From contig NZ_AOCN01000001.1 in the NCBI RefSeq assembly GCF_000350525.1, positions 1 through 64,000 on the forward strand: a stretch of DNA of 64,000 nt. Reading direction: 5' to 3'. A model generated the notes under the pieces. That model did not search any database, was not told the origin of the DNA, and saw only the letters and a program-made list of their open reading frames with translations. Position 1 is the stretch's first letter. Every line of letters starts with the position of its first letter. Positions 53,458 to 62,281 of this stretch are shown piece by piece. The position numbers were made by a program, and so were the translations under genes. The DNA is from Leucobacter salsicius M1-8 (lineage in GTDB: Bacteria; Actinomycetota; Actinomycetes; Actinomycetales; Microbacteriaceae).

Positions 53458-53467
53458 GATCCGGATC
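53458..53467. repeat. GATCCGGATC site 11
   Basis: Exact palindrome in the non-coding gap between the MBL hydrolase stop and its terminator. Confidence 0.9.
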
Positions 53468-53493
53468 AGCGCATGGCCGACCGGGTTCGCGGG

Positions 53494-54162
53494 TTAGTGC
53501 CCGCGTGCGATCCATTCATCGAGCTGCGGCGCCTCAGCACCGATACTCGTTTCACCGCCGTGACCCGTGAAGACGCGGGTGTCGGCGGGGAGGGTCAGCA
53601 GCTGCGCCTTGATCGACTCGATGATCGTGGGGAAGTCGCTGTAGGAGCGACCGGTCGCTCCCGGGCCGCCCTGGAACATCGTGTCGCCCGTGAACACGAC
53701 TCCGAGGTCGCGCGCGAGAAAACTCGTCGACCCGGGCGAGTGCCCGGGTGTGTGCAGGGCCTCGAGCGTCACACCGGCCACCGTGAACGTGTCGCCCGCG
53801 TTGATCTCGGCGTCGGGGGCCGCCTCGTGCACGGCGTCCCACAGCATCCGGTCGGCCGGGTTCAGGTGAATCGGCGCGTGCAGCAGCGCGGCCGTCTCGC
53901 GCGCGGCACGCACGTGATCATCGTGGCCGTGCGTCAACAGGATCGCGCGCACCGCGCGCCCAGCCACCGCCGACGCAACCTCTGCGGCGTTGTGCGCAGG
54001 ATCGATGACGATCACCTCCGCATCGTCCCCCACGATCCAGACATTGTTGTCGACATCCCAGGTGCCACCGTCGAGCGAGAAGGTGCCGCTCGTAACGAGG
54101 CGCTCCACGCGTGCACCGGGGGCGGTGCCCACTACAGTCTCCACGTTCACTCCCCCACTCAC
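53494..54162 (-). CDS. MBL-fold hydrolase, partner of mycothiol formaldehyde dehydrogenase
   Basis: Metallo-beta-lactamase-fold protein of 222 residues. Metal motif THGHDDH near 78-84, [12 protein letters not shown] near 136 and FTGDTMF near 158 form a glyoxalase-II-like binuclear site. Its GTG start overlaps the mscR stop by four bases. In actinobacteria this gene regularly follows mscR, and it is thought to act on the S-formyl-mycothiol or a related thioester made by the dehydrogenase; direct activity is inferred. Confidence 0.88.
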   Translation of the reverse strand: MSGGVNVETVVGTAPGARVERLVTSGTFSLDGGTWDVDNNVWIVGDDAEVIVIDPAHNAAEVASAVAGRAVRAILLTHGHDDHVRAARETAALLHAPIHLNPADRMLWDAVHEAAPDAEINAGDTFTVAGVTLEALHTPGHSPGSTSFLARDLGVVFTGDTMFQGGPGATGRSYSDFPTIIESIKAQLLTLPADTRVFTGHGGETSIGAEAPQLDEWIARGH

Positions 54163-55244
54163 AGCTCAACCACCGAGCGAAGCACCTTGCCGGTGCCCAT
54201 GCGCCCGAATGCTGCCTCAACGTCGCCAAGACCGATGCGTTCGGTGACAAAGCCCTCAAGGTCGAGGCGTCCGAGGCGGTACTGGTCGATGAGCATCTGG
54301 AAGTCGCGGCTCGGGAGGCAATCGCCGTACCAGGACGACTTCAGCGAGCCGCCGCGACCGAACACGTCGAGCAGGGGCAGTTCGAGCACCATCTCGGGGG
54401 TCGGCACGCCCACGAGTACGACGCGACCGGCGAGGTCGCGCGCGTAAAACGCCTGCTTGTAGGTCTCGGGGCGGCCGACCGCGTCGACCACGAGGTCTGC
54501 GCCGTTGCCGCCGGTGAGCTCCCGGATCGCCTCGACGGCGTCGACGGCCTTCGAGTTCACGGTATGCGTGGCACCAAAGCGCTTCGCCTGCTCGAGTTTC
54601 TCGTCGTCGATGTCGACGGCGATGATCGTGGTGGCGCCCGCGAGCTGCGCGCCCGCGATGGCTGCGGTACCTACGCCGCCGCAACCGATGACGGCGACGG
54701 ACTCGCCGCGCTTCGCCTCGCCCGTGTTGATCGTCGCACCGATGCCGGCCATGACGCCGCAGCCGAGCAGTCCCACGGCTGCAGCGTCCGACTCCTCGTC
54801 GATCTTGGTGCACTGGCCGGCGGCGACGAGCGTCTTCTCAATGAATGCGCCAATGCCGAGCGCGGGCGACAGCACCGTGCCGTCCTCGAGCGTCATCTTC
54901 TGCGTCGCGTTGTGCGTGTTGAAGCAGTACTGCGGCTGGCCCTTGGCGCAGGCGCGGCACTCGCCACACACGGCGCGCCAGTTCAGAATGACGCGGTCGC
55001 CCACCTCGACGCTCGTGACGCCCTCGCCGATCGCGGCAACGCGGCCCGTGGCCTCGTGTCCGAGTAGGTACGGGAACTCGTCGCCGATGCCGCCCTGCTG
55101 GTAGTGGAGGTCGGTGTGGCACACTCCGCACGTAATGATGTCGACGACGGCCTCGCCCGGCCCCGGATCCGGCACCAAAATCGTTTCGATCGTGGGCGAA
55201 GCATCCTTCGCACGCACCACAACACCCTGCACCCGATAGACCAT
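54159..55244 (-). CDS. mscR: S-(hydroxymethyl)mycothiol dehydrogenase (MscR/AdhE2)
   Basis: Class III-type zinc dehydrogenase of 361 residues that oxidises the formaldehyde-mycothiol adduct with NAD and also shows mycothiol-nitrosothiol reductase activity in relatives. [13 protein letters not shown] near 40, GHEATGR near 63, the structural zinc set in [28 protein letters not shown] and the Rossmann [12 protein letters not shown] match. AAAGGGA precedes the ATG. Forms an operon with the MBL gene. Confidence 0.93.
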   Translation of the reverse strand: MVYRVQGVVVRAKDASPTIETILVPDPGPGEAVVDIITCGVCHTDLHYQQGGIGDEFPYLLGHEATGRVAAIGEGVTSVEVGDRVILNWRAVCGECRACAKGQPQYCFNTHNATQKMTLEDGTVLSPALGIGAFIEKTLVAAGQCTKIDEESDAAAVGLLGCGVMAGIGATINTGEAKRGESVAVIGCGGVGTAAIAGAQLAGATTIIAVDIDDEKLEQAKRFGATHTVNSKAVDAVEAIRELTGGNGADLVVDAVGRPETYKQAFYARDLAGRVVLVGVPTPEMVLELPLLDVFGRGGSLKSSWYGDCLPSRDFQMLIDQYRLGRLDLEGFVTERIGLGDVEAAFGRMGTGKVLRSVVEL

Positions 55245-55298
55245 GTGCGTCCCTTTCGATTGGCGCGGGCTCCTGTGCCCGGCGCACGTCTCCCCAGG

Positions 55299-55318
55299 CT
55301 ATCTAGCTCGTCAGATAG
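55299..55318. promoter_or_regulatory. Inverted repeat between mscR and GntR genes
   Basis: CTATCT-N8-AGATAG, perfect arms, in the 130-base divergent gap. Possible operator for mscR or for the GntR gene. The owner is not clear. Confidence 0.4.
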
Positions 55319-55361
55319 TTGCCACCGGGCCGCGCCCAAACCATCCCGGCACGCAAGCTGC

Positions 55362-55367
55362 CATAAT
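55362..55367 (+). promoter_or_regulatory. Leaderless -10 box of the GntR gene
   Basis: CATAAT within TGCCATAATCGA, ending seven bases before the ATG; nearly the same word precedes the MarR gene. Confidence 0.55.
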
Positions 55368-55374
55368 CGAGACG

Positions 55375-56055
55375 ATGAAAGCACACGAGGTCGTCATGGC
55401 CTGGGTCACCGAGGAGCTCGCGAGCGGGCGGCTCCACATTGGCGACCACCTGCCGAGCGAGCGGGCCCTCGCCGAGACGCTCGCGGTGTCGCGCAGTTCG
55501 CTGCGCGAGGCGATGCGTGTGCTCGAGGCGCTGGGCACGATCCAGACCTCGACGGGATCTGGGCCGCGCTCGGGCACCATCATCACGGCTGCCCCCGAGC
55601 AGGCGCTCTCACTCGCGCTCAACCTGCAGCTCGCGACCCGACACTTCGACCAGCGGCACATCTACGAGACCCGGCTACTGCTCGAGACCTGGGCGGCGCA
55701 GCACGCGTCGCCCGATTTGGGCGACTGGACTCACGCCGAGCAGCTGCTCGACCGCATGGATGCCCCGGATCTCTCGGCCGAGGCGTTTCTCGCCCTCGAC
55801 GCCGAGTTTCATACGCTGCTGTCCCACGCCGCCGACAATCCGCTGATCAGCGCACTGATGGACGCCCTCAGGCTCTCGGTAGCCGACCACACGGGCGCGC
55901 TTGCGCGCTCGCTGCCCGATTGGCCGACGACGGCCGCCCGGCTGCGGGCGGAGCACCGCGAGATTCTGGCTCAACTTCGCGCCGGATCGGGTGAGGCGGG
56001 CGCCGCACTGTTGCGCGCGCACATCGAGCGGTACTACGGCGAGAGCACAGTTTAG
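55375..56055 (+). CDS. FadR/GntR-family regulator (LldR-like)
   Basis: Regulator of 226 residues. The GntR winged helix (about 1-70) holds GDHLPSERALAETLAVSRSSLREAMRVLEALG split by the recognition helix; the C-terminal FCD domain has ligand residues in DAEFHTLLSHAADN and the terminal RAHIERYY. The next gene downstream is L-lactate dehydrogenase, whose promoter has a FadR-type palindrome, so lactate control is likely. Leaderless start at 55375. Confidence 0.92.
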   Translation: MKAHEVVMAWVTEELASGRLHIGDHLPSERALAETLAVSRSSLREAMRVLEALGTIQTSTGSGPRSGTIITAAPEQALSLALNLQLATRHFDQRHIYETRLLLETWAAQHASPDLGDWTHAEQLLDRMDAPDLSAEAFLALDAEFHTLLSHAADNPLISALMDALRLSVADHTGALARSLPDWPTTAARLRAEHREILAQLRAGSGEAGAALLRAHIERYYGESTV

Positions 56056-56130
56056 CCGCTCGGCAGTGGTCGTTCGGTGATGCCTGAGTTACCTCGCCTG
56101 CCAGGCCTGCCAGCAAAATCTGCGGGAGAA

Positions 56131-56161
56131 GTTCCGTCTATTCCTGGTTCATTCACGGAAC
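56131..56161 (+). terminator. Possible terminator after the GntR gene
   Basis: GTTCCGT and ACGGAAC form a 7-bp stem over a 17-nt loop in the 262-base gap. Weak; no T-run. Confidence 0.3.
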
Positions 56162-56215
56162 AATCCCCGCATATTTTGGGGTGCGCCTGCGGCGGGTCTC
56201 GAGTTTGGCAGTCGG

Positions 56216-56264
56216 TTGACGTCGGCAGGCCACCTCACGTACACTCATGTGGTCAGACCACATG
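56216..56264 (+). promoter_or_regulatory. lldD promoter with 19-bp operator
   Basis: TTGACG (56216-56221), an 18-base spacer and TACACT (56240-56245) form a good promoter. Directly after it stands CATGTGGTCAGACCACATG (56246-56264), a perfect palindrome around a central A with the TGGTC/GACCA half-sites of FadR-type regulators, covering the transcript start. Confidence 0.8.
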
Positions 56265-56317
56265 GTTGGGCCACACTGAAGTGCGTGTACGGCCCGACCC
56301 TCCTGAGAGGACCCACC

Positions 56318-57571
56318 GTGAAGCGCCAGCTCCCCCGCCCCGCCGAGCTCCTCGAGCTGCTGCAGTTCAAGAAACCCGAGCTCAATGGCAAGAAGCGCCG
56401 CCTCGACCAGGCCCTGACGATCGCCGACCTGCGCAAGGTTGCGAAGCGTCGCACCCCGGCGGCCGCGTTCGACTACACCGACGGCGCCGCCGAGGGCGAG
56501 GTCTCGCTCGCCCGTGCACGCCAGGCATTCGAAGACATCGAGTGGCACCCCGATATTCTGCGCCCCGCCGAACACGTCGACACCTCCTCACAGGTGCTCG
56601 GCGACACGACGGCCATGCCGTTCGGCATCGCCCCCACCGGGTTCACTCGCCTCATGCAGACCGAGGGCGAGATCGCCGGCGCTGGCGCAGCGGGGGCCGC
56701 AGGCATCCCGTTTACGCTCTCCACCCTCGGCACGACATCCATCGAGGGCGTGAAGGCAGCAAACCCCCACGGCCGCAACTGGTTTCAGCTCTATGTGATG
56801 CGCGAACGTGAGATCTCGTACGGCCTGGTCGAGCGCGCCGCGGCTGCGGGCTTTGACACGCTCATGTTCACCGTCGACACCCCCGTCGCCGGCTTCCGCA
56901 TGCGCGACACCCGCAACGGGTTCTCGATTCCCCCGCAGCTCACACCCGGCGTGATCCTCAACGCGATCCCTCGCCCCTGGTGGTGGGTCGACTTCCTCAC
57001 GACCCCCAAGCTCGAGTTCGCGTCGCTGTCCTCGACCGGTGGCACCGTCGGCGAGCTACTCAACTCGGCCATGGATCCGACGATCTCCTACGAGGACCTC
57101 GACGTGATCCGCGAGCTGTGGCCCGGCAAAATTGTGGTCAAGGGCGTACAGAACGTCGCCGATTCGGTGAAGCTCATCGACCGCGGCGTCGACGGCATCG
57201 TGCTCTCCAACCACGGTGGCCGCCAGCTCGACCGCGCCCCCGTGCCGTTCCACCTGCTACCCAAGGTCGTGCGCGAAGTAGGCCGCGACGCCACGGTCAT
57301 GGTCGACACCGGCATCATGAACGGCGCAGACATTGTGGCGTCCGTGGCGCTCGGCGCGAAGTTCGCGCTCATTGGTCGCGCCTACTTGTACGGCCTCATG
57401 GCTGGCGGCCGCGAGGGCGTCGACCGCACGATCGCGATCCTCAGGAGCGAAATCGAGCGCACCATGACCCTGCTCGGCGTCTCAACGCTTGACGAACTCG
57501 AACCGCGGCACGTCACCCAGCTGCACCGTTTTGCCCGCGAGGGCGCACAGGTGCGCGCCTCAAGCCGGTAG
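56318..57571 (+). CDS. lldD: FMN-dependent L-lactate dehydrogenase (LldD)
   Basis: Alpha-hydroxyacid oxidoreductase of 417 residues that oxidises L-lactate to pyruvate and passes electrons to the quinone pool. [20 protein letters not shown] near 50, [29 protein letters not shown] with the FMN Lys, and [13 protein letters not shown] near 285 with the catalytic His and substrate Arg are present. The GTG start has GAGAGGA seven bases upstream. Probably repressed by the upstream GntR protein until lactate is present. Confidence 0.93.
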   Translation: MKRQLPRPAELLELLQFKKPELNGKKRRLDQALTIADLRKVAKRRTPAAAFDYTDGAAEGEVSLARARQAFEDIEWHPDILRPAEHVDTSSQVLGDTTAMPFGIAPTGFTRLMQTEGEIAGAGAAGAAGIPFTLSTLGTTSIEGVKAANPHGRNWFQLYVMREREISYGLVERAAAAGFDTLMFTVDTPVAGFRMRDTRNGFSIPPQLTPGVILNAIPRPWWWVDFLTTPKLEFASLSSTGGTVGELLNSAMDPTISYEDLDVIRELWPGKIVVKGVQNVADSVKLIDRGVDGIVLSNHGGRQLDRAPVPFHLLPKVVREVGRDATVMVDTGIMNGADIVASVALGAKFALIGRAYLYGLMAGGREGVDRTIAILRSEIERTMTLLGVSTLDELEPRHVTQLHRFAREGAQVRASSR

Positions 57572-57642
57572 TTCACGCAACCCCGCGTGTGCCCCGTAGA
57601 GCTGCCCACGCTTCGGGGCGCACGCGTTTGCACGCACCCCTA

Positions 57643-57670
57643 TTGCGGCAGGCCACCTTCTCGGTACAGT
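57643..57670 (+). promoter_or_regulatory. Promoter of the amidohydrolase gene
   Basis: TTGCGG (57643-57648), 16-base spacer, TACAGT (57665-57670). The start codon is about 83 bases downstream, so this message has a real leader and an AAAGGGAAA ribosome site. Confidence 0.55.
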
Positions 57671-57753
57671 GTACGGACCCGGCGATGTTGCCGATCACCA
57701 AGCTGGGATGGGCGCCGGAGCCTCCTCCAGCAGGCCCGTATGAAAGGGAAACC

Positions 57754-59370
57754 GTGACTTCTCCTACACTCACTGGCGGTTCACTCGCCGTTGTTGGCGC
57801 CCAGCTGCGCACTAACACCGCAGACCACTCGGAGGCCACCGCACTCCTCATCCGTGAGGGTCAGATCGTGGCACTCGGAGACGACGAAGGGATTCGTGCG
57901 GCCGCCGATGCCGACGGCATCACCGTGCGCGACGTCGCCGGGGCCACCGTCACCCCGGGGCTGTTCGACTCGCACTCGCACCCATTCCTCGGGTCCGAGA
58001 CCCTCGCGTGGGTAGACCTGGCGGGGAAGGGCACGCTTGACGAGATCCGTGCGGCGCTTGCAACCGAGGCCGCCCGGCTGCCCGCAGGCGCCTGGGTGCG
58101 CGGCTGGAACCTCGAGTACGAACCGTTCGAGGAGAGCGGCATTCGTGGTGATCTCTTCGACGCTGCAGTCGACGGCCACCCGTTGGCCGCGCAGTTCTAT
58201 GACTGCCACACCTACGTTGCGAACCAGGCGGCCCTCGAGATCGCGGGCGTCACGGGGGCCCGCGAGTTCGACGACGCGAGCGAGATCGTGGTCGACCCCA
58301 ATGGCGTTCCCACGGGTGAGGTCCGGGAGATCACGGCCATTCAGTTGCTGACATCGGCGGCCCCCGAGCCGACCCACGAGGAAGCCGTCGCTGCGAGCCG
58401 GCAGATCCTCGAGCGGTTTGCGAGCGTCGGGCTCACCGGCGGCGCCATCATGAACGGCGGCGCCGAGTCCATTCAGATCCTGACCGACCTCGAGGCCAGT
58501 GGCGAGCTCGTGCAGCGCATGACGCTGCACCAGTGGCACACCGCCAACACTGACGACGCCGAAATGGTGCGCATCATCGCGAGCCGGGATGCGCGTGGTC
58601 GCCTGTGGCAGGCCAACGGCATCAAGCTCATCAGCGACGGCGTCGTCGACACCGGCACGGCCTGGCTGCACGAGCCCGACACCTGCGGCGATGGCACCGC
58701 CTCACTGTGGTCCGATTGGGACGCATTTGCCGACATCGTTCGCCGCTACGACGAGGCGGGCATGCTCGTCACCACGCACGCGGTCGGTGACTATGCGGTG
58801 AGCCGCGTACTCGATATCTACGCTTCACTGCCCCCGCGCGCACGCCCCGCCCGCATTATCGAGCACCTCGAGGTGCTCGCCGACCAGGACATCGAGCAGC
58901 TCAAGGGCTCGGGCGTGCTCGCGTCGATGCAGCCTTCGCACATGCAGTGGCGGGTGGCTGACGGCTCGGACAATTGGACCGTGCGACTCGGCGAGGGGCG
59001 CAGCGAGACCGGGTACCGCGCACGCAGCGTCCTCAACGCCGGTGTCGCACTCGCCCTCGGCTCCGACTGGCCGGTGGCCACCTACGACCCCCGCGTCAAC
59101 ATGGCCTGGGCGCGCGGGCGGCGCGAGCCCGGCACCCCGAACGCGCCGGTATTTGACCCGCAGGAATGCCTCACGGGCGAGGAAGCTCTCCTCGCGTACA
59201 CGCTCTGGCCCGCCCGCGCCAGAGGCCACGACGATCGCGGCGCCCTGGCTCCCGGCATGGTGGGCGACCTCACCATCTGGGCCGAGGACCCCGTCACGGT
59301 CGACCCCGATGAACTCATCGGGGTCGACATCGTGGCGACCGTCGTTGACGGCAGAGTAGTGTTCGGGTAG
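57754..59370 (+). CDS. YtcJ-type metal-dependent amidohydrolase
   Basis: Amidohydrolase-3 family protein of 538 residues. Metal ligands HSHP near 73, a Lys in NGIKLISDG near 290, TTHAVGDYAV near 341, EHLEVL near 369 and GSDWPVATYDP near 435 describe the TIM-barrel active site. The beta-sandwich is formed by both ends (PGLFDSH and MVGDLTIWAEDP). Substrate unknown; relatives act on N-acyl or cyclic amides. The GTG at 57754 is chosen for its ribosome site. Convergent with the flavoprotein gene 18 bases away. Confidence 0.88.
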   Translation: MTSPTLTGGSLAVVGAQLRTNTADHSEATALLIREGQIVALGDDEGIRAAADADGITVRDVAGATVTPGLFDSHSHPFLGSETLAWVDLAGKGTLDEIRAALATEAARLPAGAWVRGWNLEYEPFEESGIRGDLFDAAVDGHPLAAQFYDCHTYVANQAALEIAGVTGAREFDDASEIVVDPNGVPTGEVREITAIQLLTSAAPEPTHEEAVAASRQILERFASVGLTGGAIMNGGAESIQILTDLEASGELVQRMTLHQWHTANTDDAEMVRIIASRDARGRLWQANGIKLISDGVVDTGTAWLHEPDTCGDGTASLWSDWDAFADIVRRYDEAGMLVTTHAVGDYAVSRVLDIYASLPPRARPARIIEHLEVLADQDIEQLKGSGVLASMQPSHMQWRVADGSDNWTVRLGEGRSETGYRARSVLNAGVALALGSDWPVATYDPRVNMAWARGRREPGTPNAPVFDPQECLTGEEALLAYTLWPARARGHDDRGALAPGMVGDLTIWAEDPVTVDPDELIGVDIVATVVDGRVVFG

Positions 59371-59388
59371 CGCGGCCGGGTCCCCTCG

Positions 59389-61194
59389 CTACTCGACGAG
59401 CTTGCCGTCGACCGAGTCATCGAGGTGCGCCTCGGCGAGCGCCCGGAACGCTTCGGGCGCCACGGTGGCAGGCTCGAACCGCACCCCGCGTTCGGTGTCC
59501 CACAGCATGTTGCCCTGCAACGCGTCGCTCTGCTCGGGGAAGTCGGAGCGGTTGTGGCAGCCGCGCGTCTCACGCCGCTCGAGCGCACTCTCGAGCGTTG
59601 CGCGGGCGGCCAGCAGTGATCCCTTGAGATCGTAGGCGTGGGCGAGATCGTCGAATCCGGCGATGTCGGGGTGCACAGCAAGGCGCGAGGCCCGCTCGTC
59701 CAGGTCTGCAAGCTTCTCGAGCCCGACCGTGAGACCCGCCTCGTCGCGTACGACGCCCGCGTGGGCCGTCATGAGGTTGCGCAGCGCACGCTGCAGCAAC
59801 CTCGCGCTTTCCGGTCGGGCGGGCAGGCCCGATCCGGAGCCGCTTGCTTCGGCATTGCTCGAGGCAGAACCCGACCCCAGCAGCGCCTGCATCTCTTCGC
59901 GGGCCTCGGCGACCGCGCCGGGATCGCGTCGCACCGATGTGAGGCCCGTGACGTAATCGGCCGCGTCGGCGCCCGTGATGCGACCGTAGACAAGCAGCTC
60001 GATGAGCGAGTTGCCGCCGAGCCGGTTCGCGCCATGCAGACCGCTCGATGCCTCGCCGATGGCGTAGAGGCCTGCGACGCCCATGCCGTGGTCCTCGGGT
60101 CGCACCCACACGCCGCCCATCGAGTAGTGCGCGGTGGGCGCGATCTCAATGGGCTGCTCGGTAATGTCGAGCATCTGCAGGTCAATGAGGTTGCGGTAGA
60201 CCCGCGGCAGCTTGTCGAAGATCACCTCGCGCGGCAGGTGGGAGACGTCGAGCAGCACGCCACCGTTTGCGGTGCCGCGACCCTCGGCGATCTCGGTGTA
60301 GCTCGCGAGCGCGACCCGGTCGCGGGTCGAGAGCTCCATGCGCTCGGGGTCGTACTTCTCCATGAAGCGCTCCCCCAGCGCATTGCGCAGCACGCCGCCC
60401 TCGCCGCGAGCGGCTTCAGAGACGAGGGTGCCCGCAGCCTCCGTCGGTTCGAGCAGGCCCGAGGGGTGAAACTGGACCAACTCGGCGTCGCGAATCTTAG
60501 CGCCCGCAAGCGCGGCAAGCCGAAACGCGTCCCCCGTGTTCTCGTTGCGGCGCGACGAGGTGTTGCGCCAAATGCGGGTGTGCCCGCCGGCAGCGAGGAT
60601 CACTGCGTCGGCGTGGATCACGACGGGAGTGCCGTCGACGATATCAAAGCCGTAAGCGCCGAAAATGCGCCCGCCCACCTCGAGCAACCGGGTGATGTAG
60701 ACCGTGTCGATGATGGGCACCTGGAGCTCGCGCGCGCGGCGCAGCAGGGTGCGCTGGATCTCGAGGCCGGTGTAATCGCCCGCGTAGGCCGTGCGGCGGT
60801 AGGTGTGCGCGCCGAAGAACCGCTGGCTGATGCGACCATCCGCCTCTCGGGCGAACGGCATGCCCCAGCGCTCGAGATCCTCGATGCCCTGGGCCGCCCC
60901 GCGGGCGACCACCTCAACAATGGCCGGATCGGCAAGGAAGTAGGACTCGCGCAGCGTATCGGCCGCGTGCTGTTGCCAGGAGTCCTCGGGGTCCATGGTG
61001 CCGAGCGCGGCGTTGATTCCGCCCGCCGCGAGCGTGGTGTGAGCGTCATGGGCGCGGCGCTTACCGACGGCGAGCACCTGCATGCCGCGTTCGGCGAGCT
61101 CGATCGAGGCCCGGAGGCCCGCGCCTCCGGTGCCGATCACGAGCACGTTGGTGGAGAGGTGGCGTTCGGTGCGTGAGGTGGGTGTTGTGTGCAT
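59389..61194 (-). CDS. Orphan SdhA/FrdA-type flavoprotein
   Basis: FAD protein of about 601 residues of the succinate dehydrogenase / fumarate reductase / L-aspartate oxidase class. VIGTGGAGLRASIELAERG near 20, TLAAGGINAALG, VQFHPSGLLEP near 243, SEAARGEGG, the active-site Arg/His stretch around HYSMGGVWV near 357, and ETRGCHNRSDFP in the C-terminal domain are visible. No iron-sulfur, membrane-anchor or nadA/nadC gene is adjacent. A GTG three codons upstream is an alternative start. Divergent from a LysR gene. Confidence 0.82.
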   Translation of the reverse strand: MHTTPTSRTERHLSTNVLVIGTGGAGLRASIELAERGMQVLAVGKRRAHDAHTTLAAGGINAALGTMDPEDSWQQHAADTLRESYFLADPAIVEVVARGAAQGIEDLERWGMPFAREADGRISQRFFGAHTYRRTAYAGDYTGLEIQRTLLRRARELQVPIIDTVYITRLLEVGGRIFGAYGFDIVDGTPVVIHADAVILAAGGHTRIWRNTSSRRNENTGDAFRLAALAGAKIRDAELVQFHPSGLLEPTEAAGTLVSEAARGEGGVLRNALGERFMEKYDPERMELSTRDRVALASYTEIAEGRGTANGGVLLDVSHLPREVIFDKLPRVYRNLIDLQMLDITEQPIEIAPTAHYSMGGVWVRPEDHGMGVAGLYAIGEASSGLHGANRLGGNSLIELLVYGRITGADAADYVTGLTSVRRDPGAVAEAREEMQALLGSGSASSNAEASGSGSGLPARPESARLLQRALRNLMTAHAGVVRDEAGLTVGLEKLADLDERASRLAVHPDIAGFDDLAHAYDLKGSLLAARATLESALERRETRGCHNRSDFPEQSDALQGNMLWDTERGVRFEPATVAPEAFRALAEAHLDDSVDGKLVE

Positions 61195-61230
61195 GACCTC
61201 CACGCTAAAACCGCGCGGTCAATAACTCCA

Positions 61231-61265
61231 ATGAATAGATTTCATGGTTTCAATACGATTAAGCT
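61231..61265. promoter_or_regulatory. LysR box and leaderless -10 in the flavoprotein/LysR gap
   Basis: ATGAA-TAGAT-TTCAT (61231-61245) is an inverted repeat of the T-N11-A type. TAAGCT (61260-61265) ends six bases before the LysR ATG. Confidence 0.55.
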
Positions 61266-61271
61266 ATCGAC

Positions 61272-62261
61272 ATGAATCTCGATCAGCTGCGCAGCTTCGC
61301 CGAGGTAGCCGAGCTGGGCCATTTCACCCGGGCGGCCGAGCGGTTGCATCTCACACAACCGTCGCTGAGCCGACAGATTGCGGCGCTCGAAGGCGATCTG
61401 CGCGTTGAGCTTTTTCATCGGGCACGCGGCAACATTGGGCTGACGGCGGCCGGTGAAAGACTGCTCCCCCTCGCCCGCCGCATGCTCGCCGATGCCGAGG
61501 CGGCGCGCACCGAGATGGCCGAGCTCGCTGGCCTGCGAGCTGGTCGCGTGCGTCTGGGGGCCACGCCGACGTTGTGCACGAGCCTCGTCGCCGAGGCGCT
61601 CGTGTCGTTTCGTGCGCAGTATCCCGGCATCGAGGTGCAGATTCTCGAGCGCGGATCGCGCAGCCTGATTGGGGCGCTGGCTGACGGCGAGCTCGATCTC
61701 GCGCTCATCGTGGACACCGACGCCGCCCCGGTGGGCGCGCTCGACATGCTCGACCGCACGCCCTTGCTCGCGGAGAGCCTGGTTGTCGTAGAGCGCGCCC
61801 GGCACGCCGGGAGGCCCGATGGTGCGGCGACCTCTGCTGGAAGAGCAGCCGCTGACGCGGCACCTCAGGTCACGCCGATCACCCTTGCGGAGGTCGCACT
61901 GCTACCCCAGGTCATGTTTCCCGACAGTTATGATCTGCATGCCACGTTGGCGCAGGCGTTTCGGGGCGCGGGCCTCGCACCCGTATCCGCCGTCGCGGGG
62001 GCCGAGATGGACGCCTCGCTGAGGTTCGTCGAGCGAGGATTGGGCGTCGCCGTGGTGCCCGCAATGGTCGCGCTCGACCGCCCCCAACTACTGGCGCGGC
62101 CGCTCACCAGCCCCGAGATTTCGCGCACAGTGAGCCTGGCCCGGCGCGCCGACATGAACCTCACACACGCCGGCGCGGCGATGCAACTCACCCTGCGTGA
62201 CACCGCGCACGCGCTCACCGCGCCGGGCTCGGTGACCGCTCGTTTCCTGTCGCAGGTGTGA
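61272..62261 (+). CDS. LysR-family regulator (next to flavoprotein)
   Basis: Regulator of 329 residues. Winged helix at 1-60 (MNLDQLRSFAEVAELGHFTR, TQPSLSRQIAALEGDL) and an effector domain from about 90. A stretch near 180-205 is Ala- and Gly-rich and looks inserted. Divergent from the flavoprotein gene, with a T-N11-A box between them, so it probably controls that gene and itself. Confidence 0.93.
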   Translation: MNLDQLRSFAEVAELGHFTRAAERLHLTQPSLSRQIAALEGDLRVELFHRARGNIGLTAAGERLLPLARRMLADAEAARTEMAELAGLRAGRVRLGATPTLCTSLVAEALVSFRAQYPGIEVQILERGSRSLIGALADGELDLALIVDTDAAPVGALDMLDRTPLLAESLVVVERARHAGRPDGAATSAGRAAADAAPQVTPITLAEVALLPQVMFPDSYDLHATLAQAFRGAGLAPVSAVAGAEMDASLRFVERGLGVAVVPAMVALDRPQLLARPLTSPEISRTVSLARRADMNLTHAGAAMQLTLRDTAHALTAPGSVTARFLSQV

Positions 62262-62281
62262 ACGCACGTCCATGGCCGCGG

